Positions 52,677 to 60,298 of a stretch of 64,000 bases of DNA are shown here, in pieces. The position numbers were made by a program, and so were the translations under genes. The notes under the pieces are model-generated. The model was not told where the DNA came from and did no database searches. It was given only the letters and a program-made list of their open reading frames with translations. How positions within the stretch are numbered: the first letter of the stretch is position 1; each line of letters opens with the position of its first letter. Source of the stretch: Streptomyces sp. LUP30 (GTDB lineage: Bacteria; Actinomycetota; Actinomycetes; Streptomycetales; Streptomycetaceae); the NCBI RefSeq assembly GCF_001746365.1, contig NZ_MJAJ01000010.1, forward strand, positions 102,474-166,473. The letters are read 5' to 3'.

Positions 52677-53756
52677 ATGCACGCGGCCGGGGAAAGACGA
52701 AACGTTTCGGATGCGGTGGGCGTGACTGTCCTGGCGGGCTGCGCCGTCTGGTCCCTGGTCACCGCCGCCGTGCACGACGGACGCCCCGAGGGCGTGCTGC
52801 TCGCGGTGCTGGCGCTGGCCGCCGGGTACGCGGCGGGGCGCATCCTCGGCGTGCTGATGCCGGTCGCCGCGCCGTGCGCCGCAGCCCTGGCCGGGCTCGC
52901 GCTGGCCGTGGCCCTGCCCCGCCTGGGCCCGGGGCCGGAGATCGTCGCACCGCCGGGCCACACCGGCGCCACCGCCGCGGCACTGGCCCTGTCGGCCGGC
53001 GCCGCGTGCTGCGCCGCCTGGACGACGCCCTTACCGGTGCTGCGGCTCGCGCTGTGGCTGCTCGCCGGGGGCGTCGCCGTCGCGGGCGCGCTGCTGGGGT
53101 CGACGGCGGCCGTGGTCGCCTGTTGCGCCGTGCTGCTGTGCTCGCTGGCCGCCGGCCGGGCGCAGCAGCGAGGGCCGGCGCTCGCCGGGCTGGCGGTCGT
53201 CGCCGCCACGGTGGCCGGTCTGACCTGGGCGGTCGCCGGGAACGTCCTGCCGGGTAGTCTCGCCGACGCGGTGCGGGACCGGCTGACGTCGCGGCGGGTC
53301 GGTCTGTGGCGGGACGCGCTGGGCATGGCCCACCGCGAGAGCGGCCTCGGCGTGGGTCCGGGGCGTTTCGGTGAGCTGAGCGAGACGGCTGCCCGGTCGA
53401 CGCCGTCCGACGGCAGGCCGCACTCGGCGCCGCTGCAACTGGCGGCCGAGCAGGGCGTCGTCGGTGTGCTGCTGCTCGCCGCGGTCTTCTACTGGGTGCT
53501 GTTCGCCCTGTGGCGTGCGCCGCGTCCCACGCCGGTCGTCCTCACCGCGGGCGCCGCGCTCACCGCTCTCGCCGTCGTCGCCACGACCGGCAACGCGCTG
53601 AGCTTCACCACGGTGACGGTGGGAGCGGGACTGCTGGCGGGCCTGGCCACGGCCCGACCGCTCGCCGAGGAGCCCGCGGCGTCCGAGTCGTCCGAGTCGT
53701 CCCGAGCGCCGTCGCGGTGCGAGCAAGGCGTGCACGGCGGCCGCCCGGCCGCCTGA
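52677..53756 (+). CDS. O-antigen ligase/Wzy-like polytopic membrane protein
   Basis: A 359-residue protein with about ten hydrophobic helices. After the eighth, an external loop contains GLGVGPGRFGELSETAARST and HSAPLQLAAEQGVVGVLLLA, the conserved pattern of O-antigen ligase/Wzy-C proteins (GxGPxxF...HNxxLxxxAExGxxG), with His replacing the common HN by HS. Such enzymes join lipid-linked glycans or teichoic-type polymers; the actual acceptor is unknown. ATG 52677 is chosen, with an upstream GTG (52647) as alternative; neither has a close Shine-Dalgarno. Confidence 0.72.
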   Translation: MHAAGERRNVSDAVGVTVLAGCAVWSLVTAAVHDGRPEGVLLAVLALAAGYAAGRILGVLMPVAAPCAAALAGLALAVALPRLGPGPEIVAPPGHTGATAAALALSAGAACCAAWTTPLPVLRLALWLLAGGVAVAGALLGSTAAVVACCAVLLCSLAAGRAQQRGPALAGLAVVAATVAGLTWAVAGNVLPGSLADAVRDRLTSRRVGLWRDALGMAHRESGLGVGPGRFGELSETAARSTPSDGRPHSAPLQLAAEQGVVGVLLLAAVFYWVLFALWRAPRPTPVVLTAGAALTALAVVATTGNALSFTTVTVGAGLLAGLATARPLAEEPAASESSESSRAPSRCEQGVHGGRPAA

Positions 53757-53780
53757 GGGAGCGCCCGCCGCGCGCGGGCC

Positions 53781-54356
53781 TCAGTGCGCCGCGCCCGCGG
53801 CGCCCGTCCGCAGCCGGTCCCTGATGACGCGGACGGCCGACTCCGCGTCGTCCACGGTGATCGTGAACGTGTGCCCGTCCCAGAGCCGCAGCACCACGCC
53901 CTCCCCCTTGCGCACGACGACCGCGGTCCCCTTCTCAGGCCGCCAGCGATAGCCCCACCCGCCCCAGTGGCGCGGGGTGACGAGGGGCTCGAAGTCGGCG
54001 CCGGCGACGTGCGCGAGCGGGATGCGGCGGCGCGGCAGGCCGATGTGGCCGCAGCGCACTTCGAGGCCCTCCCCGTCGAGCTTGAGGTCGACGTGGACGA
54101 AGGCGAGGGTGCCGAAGAGGACCAGCAGACCGGCGGCGATGCAGCCGAAGACCGACATGGCGAGGGGAGCGATGCCGGACGTCCACGCGGAGTCGATGGC
54201 GAGCTCGACGCCGAGCCCCATACAGGCGGCCCCGACGAGCGCGAGCAGCCACTGGAACCGGTTGGTGGCGCGGCCCGTCCAGACCTCGGGACGGGGCGCG
54301 TCGCCGTGCGGGACGTCGGGCAGCGAGGTGCTCTCGTCGTGGGGGTGGTCCCTCAT
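53781..54356 (-). CDS. two-helix membrane protein with PH-like domain
   Basis: A 191-residue protein: polar N-terminus, two close membrane spans (FQWLLALVGAACMGLGVELA; APLAMSVFGCIAAGLLVLFG), then a cytoplasmic beta-rich domain (VDLKLDGEGLEVRCGHIGLP, RRRIPLAHVAGADFEPL, GTAVVVRKGEGVVLRLWDG) as in bacterial PH-domain (bPH) membrane proteins. The family is common in actinobacteria with no fixed role. TAACCT is 7 nt before ATG 54356; an ATG two codons earlier (54362) is also possible. Confidence 0.75.
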   Translation of the reverse strand: MRDHPHDESTSLPDVPHGDAPRPEVWTGRATNRFQWLLALVGAACMGLGVELAIDSAWTSGIAPLAMSVFGCIAAGLLVLFGTLAFVHVDLKLDGEGLEVRCGHIGLPRRRIPLAHVAGADFEPLVTPRHWGGWGYRWRPEKGTAVVVRKGEGVVLRLWDGHTFTITVDDAESAVRVIRDRLRTGAAGAAH

Positions 54357-54443
54357 ATCCATGAGGTTACTCAGGTTTCGCTGCGCCGGTACCTCGTGGC
54401 GCAGGGTGACTGCTCCGCCCGGTGGAGCGCCCGGGCGCCTCGA

Positions 54444-55229
54444 TCACCGGGCGGGGGCGACGGCCTGGAGCAGGCGGCCTTCGGCGTAGGCCAGGGCGGG
54501 CGCGGGGAGGCCGCCCACGCGGCCGCTGAGGATGACGGTCACGGTGCCGGGCGCCGTCGTCCCGGGCTCGGGGCGAGCGCCGATCCTGCGCAGCGCCTGC
54601 GCGGCCACGGCGTCGGCGGAGCCGTGCAGGACCGGCGCCGGGCGCCCGGGACGGCGCACGGCGGCACGGATGCGGTCGGCGACCAGCTCGTAATGGGTGC
54701 AGCCCAGGACGACGGTCGTCGCCTCAGCGGGGGTGAGGGCGGCGGCCGCGGCGATCGCGGCGTCGATCGCCGTCTCGTCCGCGTGCTCCACCGCCTCGGC
54801 CAGCCCCCAGCAGGGCACCTCGGCGACGGCGACTCCGCCGGCGAAGTCCTCGATCAGACCCCGCTGGTAGGGGCTGCCCGTGGTGGCGGGCGTGGCCCAG
54901 ATGGCGACGGGACCGCCGCCGGCCGCTGCGGGCTTGATCGCGGGGACGGTTCCGATCACCGGGACAGCGGGTTCGAGAAGGGCCCGCAGGGCCGGCAGGG
55001 CGTGCACGGTCGCCGTGTTGCAGCCGACGATCAGGGCGTCGGGCCGGTGGGCCGCGGCGGCCTCGGCGACGGCCACGGCCCGCTCGGTGAGGTCCTGCGG
55101 AGTGCGCGGGCCCCAGGGCATGCCGTCGGGGTCGAGGGAGAGCACGAGATCGGCGTCCGGCCGCAGGCGTCGCACCGCGGCGGTGGCCGCCAGCAGGCCG
55201 ATTCCGGAGTCCATGAGCGCGATCTTCAC
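54444..55229 (-). CDS. aspartate/glutamate racemase family protein (MurI-like)
   Basis: A 261-residue two-domain racemase fold. N-terminal IALMDSGIGLLAATAAVRRL has the DSG motif; the first catalytic Cys is in DALIVGCNTATVHALPAL, the second in TTVVLGCTHYELVADRIR. These match MurI, which makes D-glutamate for peptidoglycan, but the sequence is shorter and Streptomyces normally has a separate MurI, so a paralogue with altered substrate is likely. Start GTG 55229 is preceded by TATGGT at 6 nt (leaderless type). Confidence 0.85.
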   Translation of the reverse strand: MKIALMDSGIGLLAATAAVRRLRPDADLVLSLDPDGMPWGPRTPQDLTERAVAVAEAAAAHRPDALIVGCNTATVHALPALRALLEPAVPVIGTVPAIKPAAAGGGPVAIWATPATTGSPYQRGLIEDFAGGVAVAEVPCWGLAEAVEHADETAIDAAIAAAAALTPAEATTVVLGCTHYELVADRIRAAVRRPGRPAPVLHGSADAVAAQALRRIGARPEPGTTAPGTVTVILSGRVGGLPAPALAYAEGRLLQAVAPAR

Positions 55230-55286
55230 CCGGCCACCATAGACGATGTGCCCGTGCGGCCCGGCCGGGTGGGGCAGACTGCGCGC

Positions 55287-56462
55287 GTGAGCACCGTCGC
55301 GTGGATCGCCGCCGTGTCCCTGGCCGCCTGGCTGTGGCTGTTGCTCTGTCAGGGCTTCTTCTGGCGCACGGACGTCGGGCTTCCCGTGCGCACGGCGCCG
55401 CGGCGCTGGCCCTCCGTCTGCGTCGTCGTGCCCGCGCGCGACGAGGCCGCCGTGCTGTCGGCGAGCCTGCCCACGCTGCTCGCACAGGACTACCCGGGCC
55501 ACGCGGAGGTCTTCCTCGTCGACGACGGCAGCGGCGACGGCACCGCGGAACTGGCGCGGACCCTCGCCCGGCGGCACGGCGGGCTCCCCCTGACCGTGGA
55601 CTCGCCCGGCGAGCCGCCCGCGGGCTGGACCGGGAAGCTGTGGGCGGTGCGTCATGGGATCGCGCTGGCACGCGCGCGGGGGCCCGAGTACCTCCTCCTC
55701 ACGGACGCCGACATCGCGCACGCGCCCGACAGCCTGCGCGAACTGGTGGCGGCGGCGGACACCGGGGGTTTCGACGTCGTCTCCCAGATGGCGCGGCTGC
55801 GGGTGGAGAGCCTGTGGGAGCGGCTGGTGGTGCCGGCCTTCGTCTACTTCTTCGCGCAGCTCTACCCCTTCCGCCGGATCGGCCGGCGCGGATCGCGTAC
55901 GGCGGCCGCGGCGGGCGGCTGCGTCCTGCTGCGCAGCGACGCGGCCGAGCGGGCCCGGATCCCCGACTCGATCCGGCACGCCGTCATCGACGACGTGGCG
56001 CTCGCCCGGGCCGTGAAGGGCGGCGGCGGGCACATCTGGCTGGGGCTGGCCGACCGCGTGGACAGCGTGCGCCCGTACCCACGGCTGCACGACCTGTGGC
56101 GGATGGTCTCGCGCAGCGCCTACGCCCAGCTGCGGCACCGCCCGCTCCTGCTGGCCGGCACGGTGCTCGGCCTCGCCCTGGTGTACCTGGTGCCGCCGCT
56201 CGCCCTGCTGTGCGGGCTCGCCGTCGGCAGCGTGCCGACCGCCGTGTGCGGCGGCCTGGCGTGGCTGGTCATGACGGGGACGTACCTGCCGATGCTCCGC
56301 TACTACCGGCAGCCGCCGTGGCTCGCTCCCCTGCTGCCGTTCACCGCGTTCCTCTACCTGCTGATGACGGTCGACTCTGCGGTGCAGCACTACCGGGGGC
56401 GCGGTGCGGCCTGGAAGGGCCGCACCTACGCACGTCCGAACGCCGTCGCCGACGAGGGCTGA
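55287..56462 (+). CDS. HpnB-type family 2 glycosyltransferase, membrane-bound
   Basis: A 391-residue GT-A enzyme with one N-terminal span (AWIAAVSLAAWLWLLLCQGF), a cytosolic transferase domain and three or more C-terminal spans. Motifs: SVCVVVPARDEAAVLSASLP, AEVFLVDDGSGDGTAELA, YLLLTDADIAH (DAD) and SIRHAVIDDVALARAVK. This arrangement matches the hopene-associated HpnB family, often found with hopanoid genes, but none are nearby. GTG 55287 lies 6 nt after CAGACT, in a leaderless-type layout, divergent from the racemase gene by only 57 nt. Confidence 0.85.
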   Translation: MSTVAWIAAVSLAAWLWLLLCQGFFWRTDVGLPVRTAPRRWPSVCVVVPARDEAAVLSASLPTLLAQDYPGHAEVFLVDDGSGDGTAELARTLARRHGGLPLTVDSPGEPPAGWTGKLWAVRHGIALARARGPEYLLLTDADIAHAPDSLRELVAAADTGGFDVVSQMARLRVESLWERLVVPAFVYFFAQLYPFRRIGRRGSRTAAAAGGCVLLRSDAAERARIPDSIRHAVIDDVALARAVKGGGGHIWLGLADRVDSVRPYPRLHDLWRMVSRSAYAQLRHRPLLLAGTVLGLALVYLVPPLALLCGLAVGSVPTAVCGGLAWLVMTGTYLPMLRYYRQPPWLAPLLPFTAFLYLLMTVDSAVQHYRGRGAAWKGRTYARPNAVADEG

Positions 56463-56481
56463 CCCTTCGCCGCGGGCGGCC

Positions 56482-57804
56482 CTATTTGCGGCCCGGCGTC
56501 CAGTTCATGCCCCACCCGTAGGCGTGGTCGACGGTCCGCTGCGGGCTCACGCCGCGCTCCGGCACGAGGTAGCGGGCCTCGCGCTGGACGACGAGGTCGC
56601 CGCCGTGGTTGGTGATGAGCGCGAGGGCGCAGACGGTGGACGGGACCGTGCACTCGTCCAGCGAGAAGTCGATCGGTGCGCCGTACTGGGGCTGGAGTGT
56701 GACCGTGGCGTGCAGGTCGGCGAAGGAGCGCGCGCCCTCGTAGATGGTGACGAACACCAGGATGCGCCGGAAGTCGTTCCTGCGGTCGAGATTGACGGTG
56801 AGGTTCTCGCCGCTCGACACCGCGCCCGTGCGGTCGTCGCCGTCGAGGTGGATGTACGGCGGCTGGTTCAGGGAGCCGAAGGCGTTGCCGAGGGCCTGGA
56901 CGACGCCCTTGCGGCCGTCGGCGAGTTCGAACAGGGCGCACAGGTCGAGGTCGAGGTCGTTGTGCAGGGCGACCGCACGGCCGCGTTTGGCGCCCCACCC
57001 CGAGAACTGCTTGCGCACCTCCCAGTTGAGGTTGACGCGCAGGGCGCCGGATGTGCCTCCCTGTTTGGTCAGCGACACCGAGGGGGCGGCCTTGGTGAGC
57101 GTCACCTTGGTCAGCCGTACCGGCGCGGCGGGCGGGGCCGGCGGCGGAGGCGGGGCCTGGTGGACGGGCGGAGGGACCGTCGCCGGGAAGGCGGGCAGGG
57201 TCGGAGACCGGGGCGAGGGCGGCGCGGCAGGGGGAACGGGGGTGTGCGGCAGGGGCGGGGCGGGCGCCGCGGATCGTTGCGGCTCGTCGACGGTGATGCC
57301 GAAGTCCGTGGCCAGTCCTTCGAGGCCGCTGCCGTACCCCTGGCCGACGGCCCGGAACTTCCAGGCGCCCTGGCGCCGGTAGAACTCGCCCAGCACGAAG
57401 GCCGTCTCGACCGTGGCGCCGGTGCTGTCGAAGCGGGCCACGACGCTGCCCTGGGCGGCGTCCCTCACCTCGATGTAGAGGTCGGGGACCTGGCCGAAGG
57501 AGCCGCCGTCCGCAGAAGCGGCCACCACGACGGCCTCCACGGCGGGCTCCACGCGGGCGAGGTCGACGAGCAGGCTGTCGGTCGTCCGGCCGCCGACGTC
57601 GCGCTTGCCCTCGTGGCGGACCGCGCCGGAAGAATGGGCCGGCTGGTTGTAGAAGACGAAGTCGGAGTCGGAACGGACCTTTCCGCCCACGAGCACCAGC
57701 GCCGACGCGTCCACGTCCGGAACGCCCGGCCCCTGGCGCCAGCCCAGCTCGACCCGCAGTGCCGTGGTCGGCACCGGAGCATTGGCGCCCTTCGGCATGG
57801 ACAT
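56482..57804 (-). CDS. tandem TerD-domain protein
   Basis: A 440-residue cytosolic protein with two TerD (calcium-binding stress) domains, about residues 1-185 and 255-440, joined by a proline-rich linker (residues about 195-250). First domain: [40 protein letters not shown]; second: [35 protein letters not shown] and [20 protein letters not shown] with the acidic DxDLDLD and GDDR residues that bind Ca2+. ATG 57804 has a GGGGG stretch 6 nt upstream; an ATG 12 nt earlier is possible. Related to tellurite and general stress resistance. Confidence 0.9.
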   Translation of the reverse strand: MSMPKGANAPVPTTALRVELGWRQGPGVPDVDASALVLVGGKVRSDSDFVFYNQPAHSSGAVRHEGKRDVGGRTTDSLLVDLARVEPAVEAVVVAASADGGSFGQVPDLYIEVRDAAQGSVVARFDSTGATVETAFVLGEFYRRQGAWKFRAVGQGYGSGLEGLATDFGITVDEPQRSAAPAPPLPHTPVPPAAPPSPRSPTLPAFPATVPPPVHQAPPPPPAPPAAPVRLTKVTLTKAAPSVSLTKQGGTSGALRVNLNWEVRKQFSGWGAKRGRAVALHNDLDLDLCALFELADGRKGVVQALGNAFGSLNQPPYIHLDGDDRTGAVSSGENLTVNLDRRNDFRRILVFVTIYEGARSFADLHATVTLQPQYGAPIDFSLDECTVPSTVCALALITNHGGDLVVQREARYLVPERGVSPQRTVDHAYGWGMNWTPGRK

Positions 57805-58094
57805 GTACGCCCCCATCGTCGGTCGGTGCGCCGGGCGGCGCGCCGGCACTCCTCGGGTTGTCTACCCGTCAACCTATTGCGCGGCACGACGCACGCCCAT
57901 CGGAGCACGGGAAGATCCCCCCGCCAACCGCGGGTAACCCGCTCGGAGCTCGGGCTTTACACGATCTACGACGTGTTTGCCGTCCTATTTTCCCAAGTTC
58001 GCTCGCATTGGGGATCCAAGGCCACCGCCGACACGGAAATCAACCCTCTTATCGGTCTCCCCAACCAGCACATCGTGGGCTTAACTTATGTGCC

Positions 58095-58535
58095 ATGACC
58101 TCCCCCCGCTCCACCTATGGCGGCGGCTACTACTCCGCCTCCTTCCCGGACACCCCGATCTACGACTCGCTCGTCGCCGAGCGGGGCACCCCGCAGATCG
58201 CCCCGATCCGGGTGCCCGCCGCGTACGACATGGGCGCGAGCCATCTGCCCGCGCTCCCCTCGGCACTGCCTGCTCTCCCGGCGGGCCCGTCCCAGGCCTC
58301 CTACGGCGCCTACGGCTACCCGCAGGCGCAGCAGCCCGCGCCGCTGCAGCAGGCCCCGGCGGCGTACATCCCGCCGCAGGCCGGTCCGCCGCGCGGCTAT
58401 CCGGGTCCGCAGGCGCAGCAACAGATGCGTCCCGCCGCCCCGGCCGGCTACGAGGCGATGCGTCCCGCCGCGCCCCGGCCGGCCGCGCCCCAGTACCAGG
58501 ACCCGTACAACAACCAGCAGTACCGGGGGTACTGA
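58095..58535 (+). CDS. DUF6643-type Streptomyces protein, Pro/Gln/Tyr-rich
   Basis: A 146-residue protein starting MTSPRSTYGGGYYSASFPDT and continuing PIYDSLVAERGTPQIAPIRV, which I recognise as the conserved N-terminus of the DUF6643 family. The C-terminal half is a low-complexity tail of proline, glutamine, alanine and tyrosine (QQPAPLQQAPAAYIPPQ; QYQDPYNNQQYRGY), likely disordered. No signal peptide. TAACTT is 7 nt before the ATG (leaderless type), and the upstream 150 bases are unusually AT-rich for this chromosome. Function unknown. Confidence 0.82.
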   Translation: MTSPRSTYGGGYYSASFPDTPIYDSLVAERGTPQIAPIRVPAAYDMGASHLPALPSALPALPAGPSQASYGAYGYPQAQQPAPLQQAPAAYIPPQAGPPRGYPGPQAQQQMRPAAPAGYEAMRPAAPRPAAPQYQDPYNNQQYRGY

Positions 58536-58578
58536 ACCGCTCCGGGGCGTCCTCGCCGCCACCTGGCAGGATGACCTC

Positions 58579-59403
58579 ATGGGGAATGCGGAACTGCTGT
58601 CGATACACGTCCATCCGGTCAAGGCGTTGCGGGGCCAGGCGCCCCGGGAGGCCGTCGTGGAGCCCTGGGGGCTGGCCGGAGACCGACGATGGGCGCTGAT
58701 CGACGACGGGGGAAAGGTCGTCACCCAACGCCAGCAGCCGCGCCTCGCCCTGGCCGCCGCCGAGCTCGTGCCCGGCGGCGGCGTTCGTCTGTCCGCGCCC
58801 GGTCTCGAGCCGATGACCGTGCCGGTGCCCGAGCCCGTCGGCACGGTGTCCATGGAGCTGTTCGGCGACAAGGTGGACGCGGTGCTCGCCGACGCCGACG
58901 CGCACCGCTGGTGCAGCGCCCACGTCGGGGCCGACGTGCGACTGGTGCACATGGACGACCCGGCGATCCGCAGGCCGGTCGATCCCGGGTACGCCCTGCC
59001 CGGCGAGACCGTCTCCTTCGCCGACGGCTATCCGCTGCTGGTTGTCTCGGTCGCCTCCCTGGACGCCCTCAACTCCCTGATCGAACAGGGGGAGCACTCC
59101 GGCGAGGGGCCACTGCCGATGAACCGATTCCGGCCCAACCTGGTCGTGGCGGGCACCGCCCCCTGGGCCGAGGACGACTGGTCGCGCCTGCGCGTGGGCG
59201 AGGTCGAGTTCCGGGTGGCCAAGCCCTGCGGACGGTGTGTGGTGACCACCACCGACCAGGACACCGCAGGTCGTGGCAGGGAGCCCCTGTCCACCCTGGG
59301 CCGGCACCGGCGCCTCGGCGGCAAGCTGGTCTTCGGGCAGAACCTGGTCCCCCTCGGCTCCGGCACGGTCAGGGTCGGCGATCCGGTGCGCGTCGTCGCG
59401 TAG
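58579..59403 (+). CDS. MOSC-domain protein
   Basis: A 274-residue protein with an N-terminal MOSC beta-barrel (ELLSIHVHPVKALRGQAPRE, GLAGDRRWALIDDGGK) and C-terminal MOSC domain (NRFRPNLVVAGTAPWAEDDW, VAKPCGRCVVTTTDQDTAGR). The conserved cysteine in PCGRC is the presumed molybdenum-cofactor or sulfur-carrying residue; members include mARC-like reductases. ATG 58579 sits 6 nt after CAGGAT (leaderless type). It follows DUF6643 by 43 nt. Confidence 0.92.
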   Translation: MGNAELLSIHVHPVKALRGQAPREAVVEPWGLAGDRRWALIDDGGKVVTQRQQPRLALAAAELVPGGGVRLSAPGLEPMTVPVPEPVGTVSMELFGDKVDAVLADADAHRWCSAHVGADVRLVHMDDPAIRRPVDPGYALPGETVSFADGYPLLVVSVASLDALNSLIEQGEHSGEGPLPMNRFRPNLVVAGTAPWAEDDWSRLRVGEVEFRVAKPCGRCVVTTTDQDTAGRGREPLSTLGRHRRLGGKLVFGQNLVPLGSGTVRVGDPVRVVA

Positions 59404-59585
59404 TTCCGGTCCTGCCCGGCTGCCGGACGATCCGCGGGAACCACCGCACGGCTGCGGAACGTTGGGAGTGCGTGAGAAGTTCATGAGAGGTCCCGGGCCC
59501 TGGTGAGGTCGCTCTCTCTTTCACCGGGCTCGCGCGTGAACGGCTCCGACGGGGGTTGTCACGGAGCGGGAAGGGGTTGCGGACG

Positions 59586-60191
59586 GTGCGAGCGATCGGC
59601 GGAATCTGGCGCTGGCGACACAACCCGCTGCGCCGGGGCACGGATCTGGCCGAAGCCTGGGTGGCGCTGTCCGCCCTCTTGCTGATCTGCCTGGTCGCGC
59701 CCGTGGTGGGCGCTCTGGTCGGCGGCGCGGCGCAGGGCGTCCTGCAGCGGTCCGTCCGCGAACAGCACGCGTCCCGCCACGAGGTGACGGCCACCGTGAT
59801 GCGCAGGGCGGGCGTCTCGCCGTCGGAGGCGGACCCCGAGACGGCCACCGGCCGGGAGGCGCGCACCAGGGTCGTCGCGCACTGGACGGCGCCGGACGGC
59901 GCCGCGCAGCAGGGCACCCTCCTGTCGGGCCTCGAGACCCCGCACCGCGGGGACCGCTTCGGGATATGGACGGACGCACACGGCCGTCCGGTCGCCCGAC
60001 CGCTGGACTCCGCCACCGCGACCACGCACGCCGTGCTGGCCGGTCTCGGCACGGCCCTGCTCTTCGCGGGCGCCGTCGAGGGCGGCCGGCGAATGATCGT
60101 GTGGCGCATGGTCCGCCGCCGGTACGCGCGTTGGGACCAGGCCTGGGACCGGGCGGGCCCGGACTGGGGGCGCACCGGCGCGGGCAGTTGA
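59586..60191 (+). CDS. Rv1733c-like two-helix membrane protein
   Basis: A 201-residue membrane protein: cytosolic RWRHNPLRRGTDLAEAWVAL, first span LLLICLVAPVVGALVGGAAQ, an external domain of about 90 residues, second span THAVLAGLGTALLFAGAVEG and a basic tail. RRxNPLRRxTDxxEAW is the hallmark of the actinobacterial Rv1733c family, whose role is unknown. GTG 59586 has AAGGGG at about 9 nt; an upstream TTG (59556) is less likely. Confidence 0.82.
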   Translation: MRAIGGIWRWRHNPLRRGTDLAEAWVALSALLLICLVAPVVGALVGGAAQGVLQRSVREQHASRHEVTATVMRRAGVSPSEADPETATGREARTRVVAHWTAPDGAAQQGTLLSGLETPHRGDRFGIWTDAHGRPVARPLDSATATTHAVLAGLGTALLFAGAVEGGRRMIVWRMVRRRYARWDQAWDRAGPDWGRTGAGS

Positions 60192-60298
60192 CGGCCTTCC
60201 GTCTCTGGTCAACCCACCACCCGCGCGCACGCTACGGTGGTCCGGCCGAACCATTCGGCATCAACCCGCGTACCACGAGGTGGGGGCACAGCAACGCC

